A DNA stretch of 39,258 nucleotides from Gammaproteobacteria bacterium. GTDB lineage: Bacteria; Pseudomonadota; Gammaproteobacteria; SZUA-229. Both the position numbers and the translations under genes were made by a program. The notes under the pieces were generated by a model. That model was not told where the DNA came from, did not search any database, and saw only the letters and a program-made list of their open reading frames with translations. The stretch spans positions 1-39,258 of the forward strand of contig JAOUPA010000003.1 of the NCBI GenBank assembly GCA_029880105.1, given 5' to 3'. This document shows positions 1 to 8,072 of the stretch, piece after piece. Positions within the stretch are counted from its first letter, which is position 1. The number at the start of each line of letters is the position of its first letter.

Positions 1-126
1 GTGTCTGAATTGAAAATCGAGATGGTATGCGCCGACGAGCACATCAAAGCCGCGATTGCGGCATTAAAAAAGGCGCACCCTTATGAAGAGCCTGCCTATG
101 ATGTCTGGAAGTTGGAAGATATCTAG
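1..126 (+). CDS. NIF3/YqfO-like small protein, C-terminal part
   Basis: The window opens inside this reading frame, which runs to a TAG stop at 124-126. The visible 41 residues include EMVCADEHIKAAIAAL and HPYEEPAYDVWKLEDI. The HPYEEPAYDV stretch is the signature of the C-terminal domain shared by YqfO/NIF3-like proteins, and many gammaproteobacteria carry it as a stand-alone protein of about 100 residues. The gene therefore very probably starts upstream of the window; the GTG at position 1 is simply where the window begins. Its molecular function is not established. It lies on the strand opposite the lpx block and shares no operon with it. Confidence 0.75.
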   Translation: MSELKIEMVCADEHIKAAIAALKKAHPYEEPAYDVWKLEDI

Positions 127-323
127 GCTAGAGAGATTTTACTCTGACCCCAAATACTTGAGCGAGAACAAAATATTAGCAATGATCTATATTAGAAACA
201 ATTGCTATCTGACACAGTTGCTCTGCATGCGTGCGATTATGCTATGTTAATTGTATCTACTGCACTAGACTAAAACACAAACAAACTTAGAAAGCCGCCA
301 TTTAACCTTAACAGGAGAAAAAA
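127..323. other. Intergenic stretch upstream of the lipoprotein gene
   Basis: No gene is visible here. The stretch holds an ACTCTGACCCCAAAT motif at 141-155. Its CTCTGACCC core (142-150) reappears in inverse orientation (GGGTCAGAG) at 1378-1386, beyond the lipoprotein gene. Just before position 324 is a strong ribosome binding site (AGGAG). I see no convincing sigma-70 promoter. Confidence 0.5.
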
Positions 324-1346
324 ATGAGAATTAGCATTATTACCATAATAAGTCTTATTTTATTAGCTCTACAGGGTTGTGCTAGCCCTATTTATCAACC
401 ACTTGTTATTGCACCTGATATTTCTAAAATAAAATCTTCAAATACAACTAAAAAAGAAAATATTGCTGTTAAGTATTCTGGAATCTCCCCAATCTATAAC
501 ACATTCCCGTTAGGCTTTGACAACATCGTCCATTCCAAAGGAGAAAAAGAACTCTATGAAGGAACCGTGGGCATGACCTCATCAAACATGCCCATTAGTT
601 CAACTTATGCATTATTAATTAGTCTTGATAAATTTTTCAATAAAGTCATTTGGATAGAACCTGAAGAACCTAAAAAATATAAAAACATTTACGTCTTAAA
701 TTATGAAATTAACGAAGTAGATTTTACCGTTAATTTACATAAAAAGGATTCATACTTAACATTTCCTGCACAAACAGACGCAGACACAATAGTTTCTATT
801 AAATATAATTTAATTTATAACAATAACTTAGTCAGCCAAGGAAATATCACGGGAAATGCAAATAGCAAAAACTCAGAAAAAGAGCATAATATGTTATTTA
901 AAAAAACTATAACTGAGGCAGCAACCACAATATCAGCCTTGGCCAGTATTTATAGCCAAAATGGGGCCTCATACGCTGACCTTAACAACATTGATGACGA
1001 TTATGAAAAACGAGATTTAAAACGAAGATTGGATCAACGACAAGAAACTCTCGCAATGATCCAAAATCAAATTTCAGAAAGCATATCAGATGTAAACAAA
1101 CCAAGTAAAAATATTAATCTAAACGACAAGCAAGACTACAACAAGGTAATCATCGCACTTGGTGGCTCCTTAAAATATCCACCTGATGGATTAGATGACT
1201 ATGCCATTGGAGAATTTTGGCTAGGTCCTAAAAACCACGCCATGAAACGATCTTTAATGAAAGCAACAGAGATAGCTTTAGAAAAACTAATTATAGAAAT
1301 AATCAAAGAAATTAGCTCACATAAAAGAATCGCACACGAAACATAG
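324..1346 (+). CDS. Predicted lipoprotein of unknown function
   Basis: This 340-residue protein is not one I recognise. It starts with an ATG seven bases after AGGAG. The N-terminus is a short signal sequence ending in the lipobox LQGC, with Cys19 as the likely lipidated residue, so the mature protein should be anchored in a membrane facing the periplasm. Residues 225-255 (KRDLKRRLDQRQETLAMIQ region) are charged and helical and may form a short coiled coil. The C-terminal third holds an LGGSLKYPPDGLDDY segment followed by an amphipathic helix. The gene is much more AT-rich than its neighbours and rich in Lys, Asn and Ile. It stands alone, convergent with the lpx block, flanked by inverted motifs. 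Lipoprotein status is read from the sequence; acquisition by transfer is inference. Confidence 0.75.
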   Translation: MRISIITIISLILLALQGCASPIYQPLVIAPDISKIKSSNTTKKENIAVKYSGISPIYNTFPLGFDNIVHSKGEKELYEGTVGMTSSNMPISSTYALLISLDKFFNKVIWIEPEEPKKYKNIYVLNYEINEVDFTVNLHKKDSYLTFPAQTDADTIVSIKYNLIYNNNLVSQGNITGNANSKNSEKEHNMLFKKTITEAATTISALASIYSQNGASYADLNNIDDDYEKRDLKRRLDQRQETLAMIQNQISESISDVNKPSKNINLNDKQDYNKVIIALGGSLKYPPDGLDDYAIGEFWLGPKNHAMKRSLMKATEIALEKLIIEIIKEISSHKRIAHET

Positions 1347-1559
1347 GATCAGGTCTTGTCTTTTGTGAAAAAAAACCGGGTCAGAGAACAATTATTTCTA
1401 ATATACTAAAGCACATAAAACGCCGACTCAGGCCTTTTCATCGCGCATAATGCTGCAAGAACTGTTTAGATTGGTATCTTACATCCCGTAATTTTTCAGA
1501 TGAATCCATAACGCACTCTCCCCAATAACCCTGTGCTTTTCAAGATTGTTAGCTAATTA
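1347..1559. other. Intergenic stretch between the lipoprotein gene and lpxA
   Basis: Here two transcription units converge. The stretch contains GGATCAGGTCTTGTCTTTT (from 1347) and ACCGGGTCAGAG (1375-1386), which look like degenerate copies of the CTGACCC-type motif also seen at 142-150. On the minus strand a 23-codon frame (1438-1509) begins with ATG behind GGGGAGAG and encodes MDSSEKLRDVRY..., perhaps a gene fragment. A weak hairpin with flanking A and T runs (about 1418-1440) could end minus-strand transcripts. No lpxB is present. Confidence 0.4.
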
Positions 1560-2330
1560 TTAACGTACCCAGCCACGCTCACTGGCCGCCAGAAAATCCA
1601 TCACCTGCTTAACTTCTGCATGATCTTTGGCCAGCTCACTCGCCTTTGCTATGGCTTCTTTATGTGAGCACTTCGACTTCACCAGGATCTTGAAGGTCTC
1701 CTGCAAGGCACGAATGGCCTCTGCAGTAAAACCACGGCGCTTTAACCCTTCCTTGTTGATGCCGAAGGCACGGGCACGATTACCGGCGATGGTGAAATAT
1801 GGCAATACATCTCGATCAATCGCCGTTGCAAAACCAGAGAAGCTATGCGCCCCAATACGGGTAAACTGGTGTACAGTCGAGTACCCGCCAAGAATAGCAT
1901 GGTCATCAATGTGCACATGCCCTGCCAGAGCAACGGCATTAGCCAGGATAATGTTATTACCCAGGCGACAGTCGTGAGCGACATGCGCCGACACCATCAA
2001 CAGGTTATCGTTGCCGATTGAAGTAATGCCTTCATCATCAACCGTGCCACGATTCAGGTTGGCGTATTCACGAATCGTGTTTCGATCACCTATTTCGAGG
2101 CGAGTAGGTTCACCCCTGTATTTCAGATCCTGTGGCTGTTCACCGATCGAGGCAAATTGAAATATGTGGTTATCTTTGCCGATTTTGGTTGGTCCCTTGA
2201 TCACCACGTGAGATTCAATCACTGTGCCGGAGTCAATTTGAACATCCGGACCAATAATACTGAATGGCCCAATACTAACGTTATCGGCAATCTCTGCAGA
2301 AGGGTCAACAATGGCATGCGAGTGGATCAA
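1560..2330 (-). CDS. lpxA: UDP-N-acetylglucosamine O-acyltransferase
   Basis: LpxA catalyses the first step of lipid A synthesis in the cytoplasm, moving a 3-hydroxyacyl chain from ACP to the 3-OH of UDP-GlcNAc. The 256-residue protein is full length and begins with left-handed beta-helix hexapeptide repeats (IGPFSIIGP, TKIGKDN). It carries the conserved QFASIGE and DLKYRGEPTRLEIGDRN segments and the catalytic histidine H119 in SAHVAHDC (H125 of E. coli). The N-terminal helix is one hexapeptide shorter than in E. coli, as in Pseudomonas. The acyl-ruler position, G173 in E. coli and M169 in P. aeruginosa, is F167 here (HSFSGFATAI), which suggests a short acyl chain. It is the last gene of the block; fabZ ends six bases upstream, and lpxB does not follow. 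Confidence 0.96.
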   Translation of the reverse strand: MIHSHAIVDPSAEIADNVSIGPFSIIGPDVQIDSGTVIESHVVIKGPTKIGKDNHIFQFASIGEQPQDLKYRGEPTRLEIGDRNTIREYANLNRGTVDDEGITSIGNDNLLMVSAHVAHDCRLGNNIILANAVALAGHVHIDDHAILGGYSTVHQFTRIGAHSFSGFATAIDRDVLPYFTIAGNRARAFGINKEGLKRRGFTAEAIRALQETFKILVKSKCSHKEAIAKASELAKDHAEVKQVMDFLAASERGWVR

Positions 2331-2336
2331 AGGGGG

Positions 2337-2783
2337 TTATTCCTTTTCTTTGGCCGCACACAACAGGTCAGCCGTGGTGACAATCTCGCCATCAACACTG
2401 GCTTCACAACTGAATTTCCAGATCACTTTTGAACGGCGTTCAACCTTGGCCTTCAACATCAGCTGATCGCCAGGTACAACCTGACGCTTAAATCTGACAT
2501 TATCAACACCAACAAGCATATAAAGCAGATCTTCACTAGGCTCTTCACTCATCGTCTTAAAGCCAAGCAGGCCAGTTGCCTGTGCCAGTGCTTCTATAAT
2601 CAGCACGCCCGGCATAATCGGGGTTGCAGGAAAATGTCCGTTAAAGAATGGCTCATTGACAGAGACATTTTTGATTGCAGTCAGTGTCTCGCCAGGTACA
2701 CATTCAAGCACGCGGTCTACCAGCAAAAATGGATAACGGTGCGGAAGGAAGCGCCGAATCTCCTCTACATACATTTCACTCAC
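2337..2783 (-). CDS. fabZ: 3-hydroxyacyl-ACP dehydratase FabZ
   Basis: FabZ dehydrates 3-hydroxyacyl-ACP to trans-2-enoyl-ACP in fatty acid elongation and competes with LpxA and LpxD for the same hydroxyacyl-ACP pool, which explains its place between them. It has the single hot-dog fold: LPHRYPFLLVDRV near the N-terminus, then FFNGHFPATPIMPGVLIIEALAQ with catalytic His50 and Glu64 (numbered from the chosen start), then RFKRQVVPGDQL. I chose the GTG at 2783 because GGAGA lies seven bases before it; an upstream in-frame TTG (2789) would add two residues but sits too close to the ribosome binding site. Length 148 residues, matching the family. Confidence 0.95.
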   Translation of the reverse strand: MSEMYVEEIRRFLPHRYPFLLVDRVLECVPGETLTAIKNVSVNEPFFNGHFPATPIMPGVLIIEALAQATGLLGFKTMSEEPSEDLLYMLVGVDNVRFKRQVVPGDQLMLKAKVERRSKVIWKFSCEASVDGEIVTTADLLCAAKEKE

Positions 2784-2822
2784 AATCAATCTCCAGGGTA
2801 ATTATTTATTATTCAGCGATTA

Positions 2823-3842
2823 TCAATCAGCTGACTTGTTAGTTTTTTCCAGTTTGGTCACACGTTTAGCCAACTCATCAAGGCGGCGGAAACGGGCACT
2901 GTTTTTTCGCCAGTTAGCAGTAGTATCCATCGGCGTACTAGATGAATAAGAGCCAGGCTCGGTAATCGAATGCGTCACCATAGTACGCCCGGTGATCATG
3001 ACATTATCGGTGATTTCGAGATGCTCAACAATACCGACAAGCCCGCCAATTAAGCAGCCGCGACCTATATGTGTACTACCAGCTATCGCACAGGCAGCAG
3101 AGATAACAGTATTATCACCAATAGTGACGCCGTGGGCGATCTGGATCTGGTTATCCAGTTTGACGCCATGACCGATCACGGTATTTTCCAGGGCGCCACG
3201 ATCAATGGTCGTGTTTGCACCAATCTCTACATCGTTACCAATGTGTACATTGCCAATCTGGGGAATTTTCAGGTAACTATCTCCTTCCTTTACAAAACCA
3301 AAACCATCGGCGCCGAGGACAACACCAGAATGAATGATACAACCATCACCTATCCTGCTACCGTAGCCAACGGTTACGTTTGGACTGATTCGTGTATTTT
3401 CACCAATGATCACATCTTCTTCGATAACGCAATTAGCACCAATTTGCGCATTAGAACCTATGACAACGTTATCATAGATAACAACACCCGCAGCAACTGA
3501 GGAACTATTACCTACTTTTGCCGTTGCTGAAATAATCGCATTCGAACTGATACCCGATTCACGTTTTCTGGCTGGATATAAAAGATTGGCAACCTTTGCA
3601 TAGGCCAGGCGCGGATTAGCCGTAATCAGCGCAGGTACAGGACAGTCATCCAGAAACTCCGGCTTGATAATCAAGGCCGAAGCACTGGTACCGGCTAAAT
3701 GCTCCAGGTATTTTGGATTTGAAATAAATGCGATATCACCAGATTGAGCCGCACTAATTTCAGCGATACCCTCTATCAGGCAATCATCGCCCTCAAGCCT
3801 TGCACCTGTCTGTCTTGCCAGTTCGGATAAATACAGTCCCAT
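2823..3842 (-). CDS. lpxD: UDP-3-O-(3-hydroxyacyl)glucosamine N-acyltransferase
   Basis: LpxD adds the second 3-hydroxyacyl chain, at the amino group, in the third step of lipid A synthesis. The 339 residues match the family (E. coli 341). An N-terminal uridine-binding domain (about 1-100, with GDIAFISNPKY) precedes a long left-handed beta-helix (about 100-310) and a short C-terminal helix (RRLDELAKRVTKLEK). The catalytic histidine is H237 in NQIQIAHGV, equivalent to H239 of E. coli, and GADGFGF is conserved. The ATG overlaps the skp stop codon by one base (TAATG), so the two genes are probably translationally coupled. A 33-40-base gap separates it from fabZ downstream. Confidence 0.96.
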   Translation of the reverse strand: MGLYLSELARQTGARLEGDDCLIEGIAEISAAQSGDIAFISNPKYLEHLAGTSASALIIKPEFLDDCPVPALITANPRLAYAKVANLLYPARKRESGISSNAIISATAKVGNSSSVAAGVVIYDNVVIGSNAQIGANCVIEEDVIIGENTRISPNVTVGYGSRIGDGCIIHSGVVLGADGFGFVKEGDSYLKIPQIGNVHIGNDVEIGANTTIDRGALENTVIGHGVKLDNQIQIAHGVTIGDNTVISAACAIAGSTHIGRGCLIGGLVGIVEHLEITDNVMITGRTMVTHSITEPGSYSSSTPMDTTANWRKNSARFRRLDELAKRVTKLEKTNKSAD

Positions 3843-4351
3843 TACTTCTTCTTATTAAAATCCTTTTTCATCTGATCAAGAACTGTACTGGTAATATCCA
3901 GTGACTCTGAAGCAAAAACAACACCTTCACTTAGAACTAAATCATAGTGTTCACGTTTTGCAATGTCATTGATAATATCGCGAACAGATTTTTGTAGCAC
4001 AGCCAGCTCCTGTGAGCGCATGGTATTAACCTCCTGCGCCAGGGTGGCTTCTTTCTGTTTGAATAACTGCATTTTACCAATCAACTGGCCCTGCAGTTCC
4101 TTGAGTTTATCTTCAGTCATCACCAGTTCATTACGCTTGTAATCCTCCTGCATGGCCTGAAGTTCCTTCTGCATATCTTCCAGCTCCTTTTTCTTACCGC
4201 CAAATCGATCAAGCATAGCAGTATTTACAGCCTCGACCTGTGGTGCCTCAGTGAGTAATTTTTCAACACTCACGAAACCAATTTTTAGATCTGCAGCTAT
4301 CGCGTTTGCCGCAGTCAGTGTTAATAAAGTCGCAATTATAATTTTTTTCAT
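3842..4351 (-). CDS. skp: Periplasmic chaperone Skp/OmpH
   Basis: Skp is a trimeric periplasmic chaperone that holds unfolded outer-membrane proteins and delivers them to the BAM complex, encoded just upstream. The sequence has a signal peptide MKKIIIATLLTLTAANAIA, probably cleaved before ADLKIGFVSVEKLL. A long charged helical stretch follows (about residues 40-120), forming the tentacle-like coiled coil, and the C-terminal strand segment is YDLVLSEGVVFAS. I chose the ATG at 4351 because AAGGAG lies six bases before it; the ATG at 4357 touches the ribosome binding site. Mature length agrees with the family. Confidence 0.93.
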   Translation of the reverse strand: MKKIIIATLLTLTAANAIAADLKIGFVSVEKLLTEAPQVEAVNTAMLDRFGGKKKELEDMQKELQAMQEDYKRNELVMTEDKLKELQGQLIGKMQLFKQKEATLAQEVNTMRSQELAVLQKSVRDIINDIAKREHYDLVLSEGVVFASESLDITSTVLDQMKKDFNKKK

Positions 4352-4361
4352 TACCATCTCC

Positions 4362-6695
4362 TTAAAAGAAAGAACCTATACTAAATTGAAATACTCTGGT
4401 GTTATCACCCTCAACAGGGTTCAACGCATGCGCCCAGCTAAATCGCAAAGGCCCAATGGGTGCCAGCCAGACAAAAGATAGCCCTGCTGAAGCACGCAAC
4501 TCTTCAAACTGGAAGCCATCCTCAGATGCATTATATGTTGGTGCACTATTGAGGAAGACATTACCAAGATCATAGAAGGCCGTAAACCTTACCGATGAAG
4601 GTGGTTTATCTACAAAGGGTATCGGAAAAATCAGATCCGCGCCAGCCGTTACACGCATATTTCCACCCATTGGCGAGCCATAGTCGTCACGTGGACCAAG
4701 CGAATTTGAGTCATAACCCCTGACCGTACGCAGACCACCAGCGTAATAACGCTCATAGAACGGCAGCTCATCGAGATCACTATAGCCACCACCATAGGCC
4801 AGGTCAGATCGCAGCAGCAGTGTCAGATTGTCCGTCAGGCCAAAATAGAATTTAGTCAGGTAAGCCAGCTTATAGAACTCCAGGTCACTACCCGGTGCAG
4901 ACAGGTTCAGTGCAATTGTCTGTGAGTTGCCCCTGGTGGCAAAGACAGTCCGGTTACGAGTGTCATAGGTATAACTGGCATTGAGTAAAAAGTTATCATA
5001 TGTATCGCCGTGGTCGTTAACAAACGCCGTTGCTTCCAGTGATGGATTAACAGACGATAACAGCAGGTCGACGTGGTTGAAACCGTAACCAAGGCGCAGT
5101 GTTGTGAATTCAGACAAAGGAATACCATAATTAATACTGGCACTATATGAATCTGTCTGGAAGTCATTAATATCTTCTTCTGCCGCATCTCGCTTTGCAT
5201 ATGACAGGCTAATCGTACGGCTGATGCCGTCGATCGTGTAATATGGATCGGTAAATGAGATGTTGTATACGGTATTTGCTGAGTCGGTATTAATATTCAC
5301 ATCAAGGCGCTGGCCAGTACCCAGTAGGTTTTCCTGGGTCAAGCCAACATTAAACAGGAAGCCCTGGGTCTGTGAGAATCCTGCTCCAATGTTAAAGCTA
5401 CCTGAGAGACGCTCTTCAACATTCACCTCTAGATCGACCATGTCATCGGTTCCTGGTACCTGCCTGGTCTCAATTTCAATATTTTCTAGATAGCTGAGTC
5501 GCTGTAAACGAATCTTTGATCGCTCCAGTTTATCACTGGCAAGAATCGAACCCTCCATCAGGCGCATTTCACGACGCAGCACCTCTTCATGCGTCCTGAT
5601 ATTACCGTGGAAATTAATATTCCTGACGTGTGTTTTATTGCCTGGCACCAGTTGATAGGTTAGATCAATCGTCTTCTTCTGTTCGTCAAGTTCAGGAATA
5701 ATAGTCACCTTGGCAAATGCATAACCATCTTTGCCAAGTCGATCCTCAAGGCTTTTCTGCGATGTGGTCATATTTTTTCTGGAAAACACATCACCCGTTT
5801 TGGTCAGGATCAGGCTCTTAAGAATTTGCTCATCGACAACCATATCACCGACCAACCTGACATCATCAATAGAATACTGGTCACCCTCTTCTACATTAAT
5901 CGTGATATAGATATCTTTTTTATCTGGTGTAATTGATACCTGTGTCGAATCCGCAGAAAACTTGATGTAGCCACGATCGAGATAATATGAACGCAATGTT
6001 TCCAGGTCGGCATTTAATTTAGGTTTTGAATATTCATCAGCATCGGACAGTGAAAAAGCACCCGGCACACCGAGCTCAATTTCGTCAAGCAGTGTTTCGT
6101 CATCAAAAACTTTATTACCGATGATATTGATCTGTCGGATCAGCGCAACCTGGCCTTCTGAAATCTTGATATCAATATTGACGCGATTCTGATCGAGCTC
6201 TTCAATTTTGGTTTCAATACGAATACCGTATTTACCCTGGCTAAAATATACTCGCTCCAGTTCCTGGGTAAGTTTTTCAAGCAGTGAGCGGTTATAGATC
6301 CGACCCTGAACAATACCGATATCTTCCAGCGCCTGTTCAAGCGTTTTGCTATCGATATCATTATTGCCTGAGAATTTAACCTCTGAGATTGATGGTCGCT
6401 CCTTAACCTGCACGATCAGTGCATCACCATCCCTAAACAACTGCACATCGGCAAAAAATCCCGTTTTATACAACTCCTTAATAGAATATACAATTTGCTT
6501 ACTATCGAGTGGATCGCCAACCTGAACCGGCAGGTAATTTAACAAGGTGCCATCGGCAAGGCGCTCAAGCCCCTCAATTCGAATCTCACTGACAATAAAA
6601 CTGTCTTCTGCCCATGCCAGGCCAGCAAGCAACAGCACATATATAAGCAGCAATAATCTTGGCAACCTGGAATACCCCTTTAGCATACGCGACAT
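4362..6695 (-). CDS. bamA: Outer membrane protein assembly factor BamA
   Basis: BamA is the core of the BAM machine that folds and inserts beta-barrel proteins into the outer membrane. The 777-residue precursor has a signal peptide ending AGLAWA before EDSFIVSEIRIEGLERL. Five POTRA domains follow (about residues 28-425), then a 16-strand Omp85 barrel (about 435-777). The conserved barrel lid motif appears as VRGYDSNSLGPRD, with Tyr in place of the usual Phe of VRGF. The chain ends in Phe, as expected for a BAM substrate. It lies between rseP (two-base gap) and skp (four-base region), the common gammaproteobacterial arrangement. A second ATG at 6686 is an alternative start. Confidence 0.96.
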   Translation of the reverse strand: MSRMLKGYSRLPRLLLLIYVLLLAGLAWAEDSFIVSEIRIEGLERLADGTLLNYLPVQVGDPLDSKQIVYSIKELYKTGFFADVQLFRDGDALIVQVKERPSISEVKFSGNNDIDSKTLEQALEDIGIVQGRIYNRSLLEKLTQELERVYFSQGKYGIRIETKIEELDQNRVNIDIKISEGQVALIRQINIIGNKVFDDETLLDEIELGVPGAFSLSDADEYSKPKLNADLETLRSYYLDRGYIKFSADSTQVSITPDKKDIYITINVEEGDQYSIDDVRLVGDMVVDEQILKSLILTKTGDVFSRKNMTTSQKSLEDRLGKDGYAFAKVTIIPELDEQKKTIDLTYQLVPGNKTHVRNINFHGNIRTHEEVLRREMRLMEGSILASDKLERSKIRLQRLSYLENIEIETRQVPGTDDMVDLEVNVEERLSGSFNIGAGFSQTQGFLFNVGLTQENLLGTGQRLDVNINTDSANTVYNISFTDPYYTIDGISRTISLSYAKRDAAEEDINDFQTDSYSASINYGIPLSEFTTLRLGYGFNHVDLLLSSVNPSLEATAFVNDHGDTYDNFLLNASYTYDTRNRTVFATRGNSQTIALNLSAPGSDLEFYKLAYLTKFYFGLTDNLTLLLRSDLAYGGGYSDLDELPFYERYYAGGLRTVRGYDSNSLGPRDDYGSPMGGNMRVTAGADLIFPIPFVDKPPSSVRFTAFYDLGNVFLNSAPTYNASEDGFQFEELRASAGLSFVWLAPIGPLRFSWAHALNPVEGDNTRVFQFSIGSFF

Positions 6696-6697
6696 CC

Positions 6698-8061
6698 CTA
6701 CATAAACCGCTGATAGTCGTTGTAAAAAGCAATCAGCATCAAGCTGGCCAAGATCACCATACCGACCTGTTGCGCGCGCATTTCAAAGGCCTCCGATACA
6801 GGCGAGCCCTTTACCACCTCAATCAGGTAATAAAATAAATGGCCACCATCTAACAGGGGTATCGGCAACAAATTCAGCACGCCCAGGCTAACCGAGATAA
6901 TTGCGAGAAATCCGACAAAGGTAACCAGGCCAATGCCTGCAGTAACACCTGCATATTTGGCGATCGTAACCGGTCCGGAGATATTGCTCAGCGATGCCTC
7001 GCCAATCACCATCTTCCATAACACACGCAAAGTGAGTACTGACATATCCCAGGTTTTCATAATAGCTACCGGGATTGCCTCGAACACGCCATACTCAACC
7101 TTCACCAGTAACTTATCCTTCAACGCCTGCGGCACTTCCTGGTAGGCGCCGATATGGCCTTTACTAACTCCTTGCTTTTCTCTTGTGCCTGGAATCACCG
7201 CAATGGGTATTTCTTTTTGATCACGGAAAATTAAAAAATTGAGAACCTTACCAGGGCTATTGGCAACTTTTTCAACCAGCTCACTCCAGTACTGAATAGT
7301 CTCGCCATTAATACTCAGGACCTGGTCACCTTGCTTTAGCCCTGCCTGTGCAGCCGGTTCATCTTCGATAACACCACCGATAGTCACTGGCAGTTCAGGC
7401 CACCATTGCCTGAATCCGAGCTGCGCTACCACATCCGATTCATCTACAAGTAGACGCGCCTCACCCAGTTCCAGCTCCCTGGTAACTATCATGTCATCAG
7501 CAGTTTTTACCTGGACACTTAGAACTCCGCCGTCTAAACCCTGGGCAAGAACCTGCAAATGGAAATCACTCCAGGACTGCGTATCATCATCACCCACTTT
7601 TAATATTTCATCTTGATCTTTAAATCCTGAGAGCGCAGCTATTGAAGCCTCATCAGGTTCACCAATCAGAGCACGCTCAACAGTAATGCCAGAAAGATAA
7701 ATTGCCCAGTAGAAAAATATGGCAAGAATAAAATTGAATAATGGGCCGGCCACAACCACTGCAGCACGTATTGCTACAGGCTGGGTATTGAACGCGTACA
7801 CCCGATCTTCTTCAGCGACTTTAACTTCGCGTTCATCCAGCATTTTTACATAACCACCAAGTGGGATGGCAGCAATTACATATTCGATATCATGACCATT
7901 TTCCGTACGCTTCCAGGTTAACAGCGGTTTACCAAAACCGATAGAAAAACGCAGCACACGAACACCGAGCTTGCGCGCAACCCAGTAGTGCCAAATTCAT
8001 GTATTGCCACCAGGATGCCAATGGCGATGATGAAAAATAAAAGATTATGTAAAACACTCAT
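6698..8061 (-). CDS. rseP: Site-2 zinc metalloprotease RseP, interrupted by a one-base frameshift
   Basis: RseP is an inner-membrane site-2 protease that cleaves the anti-sigma factor RseA and remnant signal peptides. The true start is the ATG at 8061: MSVLHNLLFFIIAIGILVAI then HEFG. The frame breaks at about 7988-7992, where GGC-ACTACTGGGTT should read GGC-CACTACTGGGTT. One C (coding strand) is missing, and it removes the second His of the HEFGH zinc motif. As written, the frame ends after 47 residues. The remaining 419 codons (from 7957, LRFSIGFGKPLL onward) are intact and contain two PDZ domains (about 120-300 of the repaired protein) and LLPIPLLDGGHLFYY, the second zinc-ligand motif. With the base restored the protein is 454 residues, matching E. 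coli (450). The rest shows no decay, so I favour a sequencing or assembly error over a true pseudogene. Confidence 0.9.
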
Positions 8062-8072
8062 ATTTATAATTA

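Noticed and set aside
1783..2330. Shorter N-terminal beta-helix of LpxA as a deletion
   Set aside because: The missing hexapeptide relative to E. coli is also missing in Pseudomonas LpxA, so it is a normal variant.
3069..3500. 143-codon plus-strand frame opposite lpxD
   Set aside because: Arises from the hexapeptide-repeat codons of lpxD read on the other strand.
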